A DNA stretch of 61,318 bases. Origin: Lentimicrobiaceae bacterium. Lineage in GTDB: Bacteria > Bacteroidota > Bacteroidia > Bacteroidales > F082. Where the stretch lies: NCBI GenBank assembly GCA_015061365.1, contig SUWS01000009.1:1-61318 (forward strand). The letters run 5' to 3'. The position numbers and the translations under genes were made by a program. The first letter of the stretch is position 1. Every line of letters begins with the position of its first letter. This document shows positions 48,567 through 57,200 of the stretch, one piece after another. The notes below the pieces were generated by a model that worked only from the letters and a program-made list of their open reading frames with translations, made no database searches and was not told where the DNA came from.

Positions 48567-49717
48567 TATAATCTTATTCCTAATCCTAAACCTATGAAAT
48601 CTGCCACGCCGAAATGTGTGTTGAGTGCGATTTTGCCATATACATATTTCCCCATATTGACTTTCAGTCCTAACTTCTGATACCAACGTCCATAACTCAT
48701 GTCAAGTCCGTAAGGATGATAACCGAAGTTGAAAAGGAATGACGCTTCTCCCATCATGAGTTCGTAAGCCAATCCTATTCCAGGTTTTAACATTTCGATA
48801 AATGTGAAGTCAGTGTCTGGACCATAGTCGTGTATGACTTTAATGTTGTCGGTGGCATCATATACCTAGTCGAAACCAAAACCAATCTTACTGAGGTTGC
48901 TGATTCTGTCCATGACGTAAAGTTCCAGATTGTAAACGCCGGTGTTCTCATCTTGTCTGTACTCGATTCTTTTAACTCCGAGTGATATTCCTGCGTAAAA
49001 TTCAGGTTCAATCTTCTTGAATTTGTTTTTCGTTTTTTCTCTTGGGATGTAATCTTGAGGTTCGCCTATCATGTAAGATCCGCTGATACCTGCATTTACG
49101 ATGTTGATCCCGCTGTTGGGTTGATTCGAGCAACCGTTTGAAAAATGTGTGAGTCCCGCGAATACCGACATCTTGTATTTGTCGGTGATTTGCCGTTCGT
49201 ATTCAAAGGTGAGACTGATTGCTGCGTTGAAGTTGGCTCCTATGGATGTGTTCTTGTAATTATCTGTAGGATGAAATTTTTCTGTTAGATAACCTAAACC
49301 AACTCCGAATCTGAATCCGAAAGTGTTTGTCTTGCTTTTATTAAAGGGAAAATTGATGAAAGGATAAACAGCGTATGCCTTGCCAAAAATGTCAACGTCT
49401 CCAAATCCGGAATAATAGGCTGTGACACCTATGGAGGGATAATTGAAATACGATTGCCAAAGTGATTTTCCGTAAGTCTGCTTTTGCAGGGAGAGTTCAA
49501 ACATGGGGAAATGCTTGGTATATCCAGTCATCTCAAAATGATGATGAACGAAGAATGCATAGCTCAACCTCAAATCGACTTCCATATTTCTCATCAGTGA
49601 ATCGATGGAAAAAGTTCTCTCTCTGCCGTCATCTTTAGTCGATGCGGATGCTTCATAATTAGGGCTTAATAGTAGACTGAAGCTTAGAATTAATGAAATT
49701 AAGATGCTTTTTTTCAT
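48566..49717 (-). pseudogene. PagL-like lipid A 3-O-deacylase (acyloxyacyl hydrolase) split by an amber codon
   Basis: One frame of 384 codons runs from the signal peptide (residues about 1-25) to the stop codon, broken only by TAG at 48,866-48,868. Before the stop: an outer-membrane barrel with the PagL active-site motif THFSNGCSNQPNSG (His-x-Ser-Asn). After the stop: VYDATDNIKVIHDYGPD ... GYHPYGLDMSYGRWYQK ... FIGLGLGIRL, the expected barrel end. By family it removes the 3-O acyl chain of lipid A. If the TAG is real, the product ends at residue 283 and lacks its last barrel strands. Readthrough, a recent pseudogene or a sequence error are possible. Confidence 0.8.
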
Positions 49718-49810
49718 GCTGCGAAGTTAATAAAAATCTGAAAATCCGAGAGTCTGAAAATCTGAAAAATCTTTGCGGCTTTGAGATACTGAGACTTTTC
49801 GTCTTTTTCA

Positions 49811-49818
49811 TATCTTTG
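49811..49818 (+). promoter_or_regulatory. -7 promoter element of mazG
   Basis: TATCTTTG, 15 bases before ATG 49,834. An upstream extension of the frame to 49,693 crosses this promoter and a word array and is rejected. Confidence 0.65.
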
Positions 49819-49833
49819 CAAAAAAATAATTAT

Positions 49834-50649
49834 ATGAACGACAATATAAATTCCAATAGCAAACAGCCAGCATACAACAGCCAAAGTTCAACAGATGCTT
49901 TCCAGAGATTGTTGGATATTATGGACCGACTTCGCGTGGAGTGTCCTTGGGATAAGAAACAGACTATCGAGAGTCTGCGTCATCTAACTATAGAGGAAGT
50001 CTTTGAATTAAGTCAGGCTATCGTCGATGAGGATTATCAGGATGTTAAGAAAGAACTCGGCGATATTATCATGCATATCGTCTTTTATTCTCGCATCGCG
50101 GAAGACAGAAAACTCTTCACTATCGACGACGTTATAAACGGTATCTGCGAGAAACTTATTATCCGTCATCCTCATGTCTTTGGCGATACTTCTGTGAAAA
50201 GCGCGGAAGAAGTAGCCGACAACTGGGAAAAGATAAAACTCACGAAAGAGCATAACAGAAGCGTTCTCGGCGGAGTTCCTAACGCCTTGCCTGAATTGGT
50301 GAAGGCTTATCGTATGCAGGAGAAAGCTGCTGGTGTGGGCTTCGACTGGGAAAAAAGAGATGATGTCTGGGATAAGGTAGAGGAGGAGATAAGTGAACTT
50401 AAATACGAAATCGAGAACGAGGGCTCTAAAGAAAGATTAACAGAGGAGTTCGGCGATCTGATGTTCGCACTCGTCAATTATTCTCGTTTCATAAAAGTCA
50501 ACCCGATGGACGCTCTTGAAGTGGCTAATAAAAAATTCAGAAACCGTTTTACTTTTGTCGAGGAGAAAGCCCGAGAGATGGGAAAATCGCTCGTCGATAT
50601 GAGCCTCGATGAGATGAACGAACTTTGGGAGATGGCGAAGAAGAATTGA
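49834..50649 (+). CDS. mazG: nucleoside triphosphate pyrophosphohydrolase
   Basis: About 271 residues. MazG proteins hydrolyse NTPs and dNTPs to the monophosphate and pyrophosphate, cleaning the nucleotide pool. Two tandem MazG domains: the first with ECPWDKKQTIESLRHLTIEEVFEL ... KKELGDIIMHIVF, the second with EEEISELKYEIENEG ... EEFGDLMFALVN, giving the paired ExxE...D metal motifs. The N-terminus (NSNSKQPAYNSQSS) is extended by AGCCAA/AACAGCC-type words. Followed by a short word array that leads into the PAP2 gene. Confidence 0.92.
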   Translation: MNDNINSNSKQPAYNSQSSTDAFQRLLDIMDRLRVECPWDKKQTIESLRHLTIEEVFELSQAIVDEDYQDVKKELGDIIMHIVFYSRIAEDRKLFTIDDVINGICEKLIIRHPHVFGDTSVKSAEEVADNWEKIKLTKEHNRSVLGGVPNALPELVKAYRMQEKAAGVGFDWEKRDDVWDKVEEEISELKYEIENEGSKERLTEEFGDLMFALVNYSRFIKVNPMDALEVANKKFRNRFTFVEEKAREMGKSLVDMSLDEMNELWEMAKKN

Positions 50650-50690
50650 CAATTGACAATTAACAATTGACAATTTATAGAAATTCCCTT
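50646..50690. repeat. heptamer words (ATTGACA) joined to palindromic element A
   Basis: Four ATTGACA/ATTAACA words, then AATTTATAGAAATTCCCTTG, the right arm of element A, ending at the PAP2 start codon. The repeat occupies the place of the ribosome binding site. Confidence 0.75.
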
Positions 50691-50691
50691 G

Positions 50692-51543
50692 ATGAAAAAG
50701 ATTTTTCTCATATTATTTTTGTTGACGGTTGTTTGTAATCAGCAGTCGTCGGCTCAGAGTTCAGAGCTCAAAGTTCAAGGTTCAGAGTGTGAAATCTTAT
50801 TAAGTAAAAGTTATCTTAAATCCTACTGGCATTCGGGATTGACGGTTCTCGGGCAGCCTCTGCATTACGACTGGAAAGATTGGACTGTCTTCGGTGGAAT
50901 CGCGACCGCAACGACGTTGGCTTTCGTCTATGACGACGAGATTTTTAATTATATCGACAAGACTTTTACCAATTCGCAATCAAACACCATTTCTCAATAT
51001 TCAGATATTTACGGCGAAGAATTGTTTATTGTTCCTTCAATAGCATTGACTTACGGAATCGGGGCGATCGCTAAAGATACTCGTCTTAAAAATATGTCGC
51101 TCGCCACATTGCAATCTTTCATCTTCGCCGAAGTGGCTTCCGCTGGAATAAAAGTCTTGACTTGTAGAGAACGTCCTGATGCCAATAGCCAACAGCCAAC
51201 AGCCAATAGCCAGAGTTGGCTTGGTCCTTTCGCGACTTTTGAAAGCACGTCGTTTGTTTCTGGTCACTCCACACGAGCTTTCGCCTTGGCGACGACGGTA
51301 GCGGGCTTTTATCCGGAGAAGAAATGGATTGGAATCGTTTCTTATTCTTTAGCGACAATGACTTCAGTCGGACGTGTAATTAGCAAAGAACATTGGACTT
51401 CCGATGTGATAGTCGGAGCTGCGTTAGGATATTTCATCGGTAGAGGTGTCGTGAAGTTCAATGAGAAAATAGGGAATATTAATTCTGTCAGAATAGAACC
51501 GATTGCCACGAATTATGGAGTCGGGATTGCGGTGAAGTTTTAA
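50692..51543 (+). CDS. PAP2-family phosphatase with two word-repeat insertions
   Basis: A 283-residue exported or membrane-bound acid phosphatase of the phosphatidic acid phosphatase 2 type. A signal peptide or anchor covers about 1-21. Motifs: KVLTCRERPD (KxxxxxxRP), FVSGHSTRAF (PSGH-like) and GRVISKEHWTSDV (SRxxxxxHxxxD-like). Residues of about 22-32 (SSELKVQGSE) come from AGTTCAAA-type words at 50,752-50,788. Between motifs 1 and 2 an insertion ANSQQPTANSQSW is encoded by AGCCAAC/AGCCAAT words at 51,181-51,214. The neighbours cdsA and psd suggest phospholipid turnover. Confidence 0.88.
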   Translation: MKKIFLILFLLTVVCNQQSSAQSSELKVQGSECEILLSKSYLKSYWHSGLTVLGQPLHYDWKDWTVFGGIATATTLAFVYDDEIFNYIDKTFTNSQSNTISQYSDIYGEELFIVPSIALTYGIGAIAKDTRLKNMSLATLQSFIFAEVASAGIKVLTCRERPDANSQQPTANSQSWLGPFATFESTSFVSGHSTRAFALATTVAGFYPEKKWIGIVSYSLATMTSVGRVISKEHWTSDVIVGAALGYFIGRGVVKFNEKIGNINSVRIEPIATNYGVGIAVKF

Positions 51544-51663
51544 CAATTCATAATTTATAATTCATAATTGAGGGAATACATCGTAATAATTATGCATTAT
51601 GAATTATGCATTGTGCATTGAAAAAAAACTTTAGTCTTTAGTCTTAGTCTTTACTCTTTTTAT

Positions 51664-51671
51664 TATATTTG
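51664..51671 (+). promoter_or_regulatory. -7 promoter element of cdsA-psd
   Basis: TATATTTG followed by CACAA, about 35 bases before cdsA. The 51,544-51,663 gap is ATTCATA and CTTTAGTC words. Confidence 0.65.
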
Positions 51672-51705
51672 CACAATCTAATTATTAGCAAATCATTGAG
51701 AAGAA

Positions 51706-52545
51706 ATGGGTGAATTCTGGAAGAGGTTGGTATTCGGTTTCCTTTTTGTAGTTGTCGTTATCGGAAGTATTATCATAGGAAAACTTGCTGCATCATTGAT
51801 GCTGTTGATTGTCGTGATGATGGCTTCATCAGAGATTGTCAATCTCTTTCCACACGAACAGGATAAGCCTCTGAAAAATATAGTCGGATGTTGTTCCGTG
51901 ATGTTGTATGTTTTCTTTGTCGTCCTTTCGGGAAACTTAGATTCGATGGAAAGCGGAATCTATATCGCGCCGATATTTTTCTTTGTGCCTTTGATAATAG
52001 CCTTGTTCTCAAAGAAACACGATTACGTCAATATTGTCGGTGCCTCGTGGCTCTCGATGATTTTTGTCGCCTTGCCATGCGGTATCATGGCGATGTTTTA
52101 TAATGAGGAGCTGATGGGAATTGATAATGGCTGGGTGCTTCTGATATTCGCTTATATCTTGATTTGGGTCAATGATATTTTCGCGTACCTCACCGGCAGC
52201 GCGATCGGGCGTCATAAGTTATGTCCGAGAATTTCTCCGAAAAAGACGATAGAAGGCAGCGTTGGCGGTGCGGTCTTTACGATGCTTTTCGCATATTTCA
52301 TCAACCGTTTCTTACTTAATGTCTTCTTATTCGATAATTTAATCAGTAACGTGGAGGTTCTCTTCTTAGCTTTAGGAGTCGTTGTCTTCGGAACGTTCGG
52401 CGACCTCACGGAATCTATGATGAAAAGGCACGCGGGAGTTAAAGATTCGGGAAACATCATCCCCGGTCATGGCGGAATCTTGGATCGTTTCGACGCTACA
52501 TTCATGGCGATGCCGTTCGTCTTCATTTACCTATTATTAATTTAA
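51706..52545 (+). CDS. cdsA: phosphatidate cytidylyltransferase
   Basis: A 279-residue inner-membrane enzyme making CDP-diacylglycerol from CTP and phosphatidic acid. About eight membrane spans. The CTP-transferase signature lies at about 225-255 (FGTFGDLTESMMKRHAGVKDSG, HGGILDRFDA), and ISPKKTIEGSVGG precedes it. Complete and of family length. psd starts 12 bases downstream, so both act in phosphatidylethanolamine synthesis and are probably co-transcribed. Confidence 0.93.
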   Translation: MGEFWKRLVFGFLFVVVVIGSIIIGKLAASLMLLIVVMMASSEIVNLFPHEQDKPLKNIVGCCSVMLYVFFVVLSGNLDSMESGIYIAPIFFFVPLIIALFSKKHDYVNIVGASWLSMIFVALPCGIMAMFYNEELMGIDNGWVLLIFAYILIWVNDIFAYLTGSAIGRHKLCPRISPKKTIEGSVGGAVFTMLFAYFINRFLLNVFLFDNLISNVEVLFLALGVVVFGTFGDLTESMMKRHAGVKDSGNIIPGHGGILDRFDATFMAMPFVFIYLLLI

Positions 52546-52557
52546 TTCGACAAAATC

Positions 52558-53214
52558 ATGTACATACATAAAAAAGGTTACGGAGTCATTTCTACAGTAA
52601 TTATAATCGCGGCGATAATCGTTGCAGCTGTCTTTTTATTGATACCATTGAAATGGTTGCAAATCGCAATTGCTGCTTTTTGTTCCGTAATCGTTGTCTG
52701 GGCTTTCACCTTCTTCAGAGTTCCTACAAACAGAACTACTACTATAGAAGAAAACGCTGTGGTGTCGGCGGCCGACGGCGAAGTCGTCGTGATAGAAGAA
52801 GTGGAAGAAACGGAATATTTTCACGACAAGAGAATACAGGTCTCGATTTTTATGTCGGCATATAACGTACATGTCAATTGGTTTCCGATGAACGGCGTGG
52901 TGAGTTATTACAAATATCATCCGGGAAAGAAGTTATTTGCAATAAATCCTAAGTCGTCGGAACTTAACGAGCGTAACACTTTGGTCGTTAAAGACGATCA
53001 AGGCAGAGAAGTCTTGTTCCGTCAGATTGCCGGCGTGATGGCACGACGTATAATATGTCATGTCGATAAAGGCGCAACCGCTAAGGTGGGAGAGGAGTTC
53101 GGCTTGATACGCTTCGGATCCCGCGTAGATTTCTTCCTTCCAATCGACTCAGAAGTAAAAGTCAAAATCGGCGATAAGGTTAAAGGAAAGATCAGCGTGA
53201 TAGCAAAATTGTAA
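52558..53214 (+). CDS. psd: phosphatidylserine decarboxylase
   Basis: A 218-residue proenzyme of the short archaeal/Bacteroidota type, anchored by two N-terminal membrane spans (about 10-50). Conserved parts: FFRVPTN, VSAADGEVVVIEEVEE, IFMSAYNVHVNWFP, GVVSYYKYHPGKK, IAGVMARRIICHV and the autocleavage site IRFGSRVDFFLP, where Gly-Ser is cut and Ser becomes the pyruvoyl cofactor. It converts phosphatidylserine to phosphatidylethanolamine. Second gene of the cdsA-psd unit. Confidence 0.93.
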   Translation: MYIHKKGYGVISTVIIIAAIIVAAVFLLIPLKWLQIAIAAFCSVIVVWAFTFFRVPTNRTTTIEENAVVSAADGEVVVIEEVEETEYFHDKRIQVSIFMSAYNVHVNWFPMNGVVSYYKYHPGKKLFAINPKSSELNERNTLVVKDDQGREVLFRQIAGVMARRIICHVDKGATAKVGEEFGLIRFGSRVDFFLPIDSEVKVKIGDKVKGKISVIAKL

Positions 53215-53257
53215 ATTGAAAGTTGAAAACTGAAAATTGAAAATTATGGTAGAGACG

Positions 53258-53305
53258 TGACATATTACACCATTGAAAATAAACAATATGTAATTGGTGC
53301 GTCTT
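53258..53305. repeat. palindromic element C, diverged inverted copy
   Basis: CGTGACATATTACACCATTG, AAAATAAACAAT and ATGTAATTGGTGCGTCTTA match the complement of the copies at 3,655 and 5,662. Flanked on both sides by CTGAAAATTGAAAATT words (53,211-53,250 and 53,310-53,375); nothing else is seen in the 53,215-53,370 gap. Confidence 0.65.
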
Positions 53306-53370
53306 ACGAATTGAAAGTTGAAAACTGAAAATTGAAAATTACCTTAAACCTTAAACTTTAAACCTTAAAC

Positions 53371-54069
53371 CTAAAATAGGTCTTTTATCTCAATCAAATC
53401 TTTTATCTCGTAATCTAAGATTTCGTTATGCGGGATTTGTTTTCTATTGAAATAAATGTGAGGCATTCCGATTTCCTTGGCGGGAAGAATGTCTACTGAT
53501 AAGTCATCGCCAATCATGACGCAGTTTTCTGTCGTTCCACCGACTTCCTTCATCGCGTGATAGAAAATCCTGTGGTCAGGTTTCTTGTAGCCAACCACTT
53601 CTGAGACGAAAGTCTTGTCGATATATTTATCCAATTCGGAAGCCTGCATCTTGATTGACTGCACTTCTAAGAAGCCGTTTGTGATAAGGTGTGTCTTATA
53701 ATTTTTTTCTTTGAGATAGTTGAGGATTTCTATTGTGTTAGGTACTAATGCCACCAAGCGAGCCGCATAGTCGGTATAGCTTTCGCTTAATTCGTGAGCG
53801 AGACACTCGTCATAAATGCCGTAGTCTTTCAAAGGCAATCTGAAACGCTCGTTTTTGAGAAACTCCTTATCTATTTTTCCTTGACGGTATTGTTCCCAGA
53901 GCAGGTTGTTATATACAAAATAGGTTGTATGAAATTCTTTTGCGCTTGGGATACCATAATCAATAAGGTCAAACTCTTCGAACACTCTCTCGAAAGCGAG
54001 CATCGAACTCCTGTCGAAATCCCAAAGCGTATTATCTAAGTCGAAGAATATATGTTTGTAATTATTCAT
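53371..54069 (-). CDS. HAD-superfamily hydrolase, YjjG-type nucleotidase
   Basis: About 232 residues from ATG 54,069; an ATG 18 bases upstream is also possible. HAD motifs: FFDLDNTLWDFDRSS (nucleophile Asp), HLITNGFLEVQ (motif II), VGYKKPDHRIF (motif III Lys) and VMIGDDLSVDILPAKEIGMP (motif IV). Helical cap of the YjjG/noncanonical pyrimidine nucleotidase subfamily. It removes phosphate from nucleotides or sugar phosphates, perhaps as housecleaning together with MazG. The promoter match is at 54,164-54,171. Confidence 0.88.
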   Translation of the reverse strand: MNNYKHIFFDLDNTLWDFDRSSMLAFERVFEEFDLIDYGIPSAKEFHTTYFVYNNLLWEQYRQGKIDKEFLKNERFRLPLKDYGIYDECLAHELSESYTDYAARLVALVPNTIEILNYLKEKNYKTHLITNGFLEVQSIKMQASELDKYIDKTFVSEVVGYKKPDHRIFYHAMKEVGGTTENCVMIGDDLSVDILPAKEIGMPHIYFNRKQIPHNEILDYEIKDLIEIKDLF

Positions 54070-54163
54070 TTTTTTCTTAATAATCAACAGACAACGGATT
54101 TATGACTTTGAACTAAGAACTTAGAGCTTTGAACCTTTCGTCTTTCGTCTTTTGTCTTCAGTG

Positions 54164-54171
54164 CAAAAATA
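54164..54171 (-). promoter_or_regulatory. Bacteroidota -7 promoter element
   Basis: The minus strand reads TATTTTTG, about 95 bases before the HAD gene. TTCGTCTTTTGTCTT words lie between it and the gene. Confidence 0.5.
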
Positions 54172-54179
54172 ATAAAATA

Positions 54180-54212
54180 ATTAAGCCGCCCAAATAATCA
54201 GGCGGCTTATAT
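54180..54212. terminator. intrinsic terminator
   Basis: AAGCCGCC, loop CAAATAATCA, GGCGGCTT, with T-rich sequence on the minus-strand exit; it ends the giant peptidase transcript. Confidence 0.8.
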
Positions 54213-54233
54213 TTGTAGTGCATTGTTTTTAAT

Positions 54234-57200
54234 CTATCTCGAAATAATAAGTTTGTTGATAGTTGAAGAATCATTGTGACTTACCTTAACGAAATAGATG
54301 CCGTTGTTGTAATCAGAAGTGGATATTTCAGTTGAAAATGAACAAGGACTGACCCTATCTACAAGTTGTCCGATAGCGTTATAAATTTCTATATTATCAA
54401 TAATATTTTCTGCTTTCACGACGATACGATCATTTGCAGGATTAGGGTACACAGATATGCTGCCATTTTGAAATTCGTCAATATTGATAATATTTTTCGG
54501 AAAGTCAAGTACAGGAAGTTCTATATTGTCGAAATCTGCTTCACTGTTGTTCCATTTTAAGCAATAGTGTCCTTCGTGCTCAAGTCGCTCTGCACCTAAA
54601 TTTAAAGCATTTAAAAGATTGTCTGTTGTATTGTCGTTATATACTATAGATTCTTTCAATTTCCAGTAATCATTTTCATAGGTATAATAGTATGTGTCTT
54701 CAATAACGCCATCATTGCTAGAAACAGCGATGTTATCAAAGTCTTCTATGAATACATCGGGATATTCGTCAATATAAATATCTCTGTTAAAATAGCAATT
54801 TCTTATTGTTCCTGAATTTTGTAATGCAATGCCGTTTCTCGATACAAGTCCTCCGGCGGCAACAGGATATTCAACTAACGATTTGATGTGTATATATGAA
54901 TTTTCTATCTTGCTGTCTTTTGAAATAAATCTAGCAATTCCAATGCTGTTGTTATGTGTTAAGTGAGCCTTGTTTACGACTATAGCGCAATTATATATGT
55001 GTGAATTATCATAAGCTGCGCATACTCCATAACTCGATATCGAGTTTGCAAAAACGGAATAATTATCTTCAAGTAAGCTTTGGATATACAGCATACAATT
55101 GCTTATTGTAGTTCCATGTATGTTATAAATAAAAGGAGCCATGTCACCATTTTTGATAAGATAATCGCCTTCAATAAAACATCTGTCAATGACACTATTA
55201 TAGGATTTTGAGGTGAGGAATGCGCCCTCATAAATATCTCCATAAATGTACGCATTTTTGAATGTAAGGTTTTGAATGTTTGCATTGCTCAGATTTCTGA
55301 TGAATCCTTTTTTGTTGTCTGTCAATATAGTATTGTATATTATGTGATTGTTACCATTGAAATTACCCTTGAAATAGAAGTCGTCATTAATGTCTGCTAT
55401 CGGCATCCATTTTGCGATAGATAAGTCTATGTCATTTTCCAGTGTTATATTCACACCCTCAAATTCTGTTGGCTCGTTGCCGTAAAGACCATTACTTATT
55501 GCACTTAACCACGCCAAAGCCTCTGCGGAATGAATGTAGATATCGCCGTTGTCATCAATTACATAACCTTCGGGTTGAGATGTTACGATATCTGTCCAAA
55601 AGTCTTCTGGAATAGTTTGATCTTGGGTGTCAGTATTATTGATTCGTAATTGTCTTAATGCCTCGTCTGTTTTGTCTGCGTATTCTTTAGCTGATTTAGG
55701 AATGAATTGAAGCAATCTGCCTTTATTGTATTTGATACCATTATGTTCCATCTTAAGGTATAGATTTCCAAGGTCTATGGTTGCAAAGATACTGTCATTG
55801 TATGGTGTGGATTCATCTTCTATTATGCTCTCGTACCATTTAATGGCCTTGTCATATTTTTCCATGTTCTCATCACACTTATTAGAAAGAGTTCCTGCCA
55901 GCAAACTAAGGTTGTCATTGCTGTTTATAGTAATATCGTTGTTGTAATAATATTGTAAACTTTCATAATTATTACCATGCATATTTTCTGCGATGAGTAA
56001 CTTTTTCATAGAATTATTTGCACTTTCCGATTCTGGATAATCAGAAATAATTTCTTGGTATACTGTTTTTGCCGAAGCATAATTTCCGGAATTTAATAAA
56101 GAATCTGCTTCAGCTGATTTTATAGCTAATGAGTCGCTGTTATTAAATACACAGAAACCATATTCCCATTTTGGATTATAATCAAATTCAACGACGTTAT
56201 TATTATCAGTGATGTATGTCAATTGATTGTTTATATCAAAATTGCTCAGATTTCCCCAGTTGTTATATTCAATATTTAAGACAGTGTGAGTAGCTTTCGA
56301 TAAATTGTTTCTGCCATCGTATATTATCAATGATACGTCATTTGAATTTGTTATTGTATTATACATAAACCTTTCAGGCATGCAACCTCTGTGAATATAC
56401 ACTTCTCCATAATCATTGTCATGGATGTATTGTGTACCTAAAGGATTTGTAGCTGTGCATCTGCCTAAAAAGTCATTAACGTTACTGGTATTTAATAATT
56501 TAACGCCATATCCACATTTGCTTATTTTGTTTAGTCTTATATTTGCATTTGATGAATATAACGTGAGCCCTGTATTCAAACATCCTTCAATTGTATTATT
56601 TCTTATATCTCCAATTATATCTGAACCACAATAGTATATCAATATTCCATCGTTATAATAATGTTGGTTTGATGATCCCGTGCCGAATACAGCATTGTCG
56701 TTTATGCTGAAATCTCTATAACCGCTAACTCTTAATGCGTAATCAATATTATTCGTTGCGATAAATTTACAATTCGATATTGTTGCTGCAGTGGGTTGAT
56801 TTAATAAGCTCGCACTTTCATAATTGAGCTCAAGATTTGCATTGTGGAATATACAGTTAGCTATGGAGATACTATTGTCATTATTAACTATAATCTTTAA
56901 TGTTGCATTAGGCTCTGCTCTAAATGTGACATCATTACCTATGGAAACATCACCATTGATAACAACTTCGCAATCTCCTTGTATAGCGTTTATCACAACA
57001 CTATCTTGTATGTTCAATAATGATTTTTCGTCAATGATTAATCTGCAATTGTAGTCAGTGGTGCCATACATATCTATACTTGTTCCTTTGTTTATTGTTA
57101 ACACACCTTCTACAACGTTTACGTCTCTTCTCACAACTTTGTCATTAGAACAGGTGTAATGTTTTTCTATAGTGAAAGGTAACAGATCATAATCAATGAA

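Noticed and set aside
48569..48686. N-terminal extension of the GIN lipoprotein
   Set aside because: It overlaps the end of the PagL-like gene and would bury the lipoprotein signal.
48866..48868. Reassigned TAG codon in this organism
   Set aside because: TAG is used as a normal stop by the MFS transporter gene (ends 17,963), so general reassignment is unlikely.
49693..49833. N-terminal extension of mazG
   Set aside because: Lies over a word array and the promoter; residues are of repeat origin and unlike the family.
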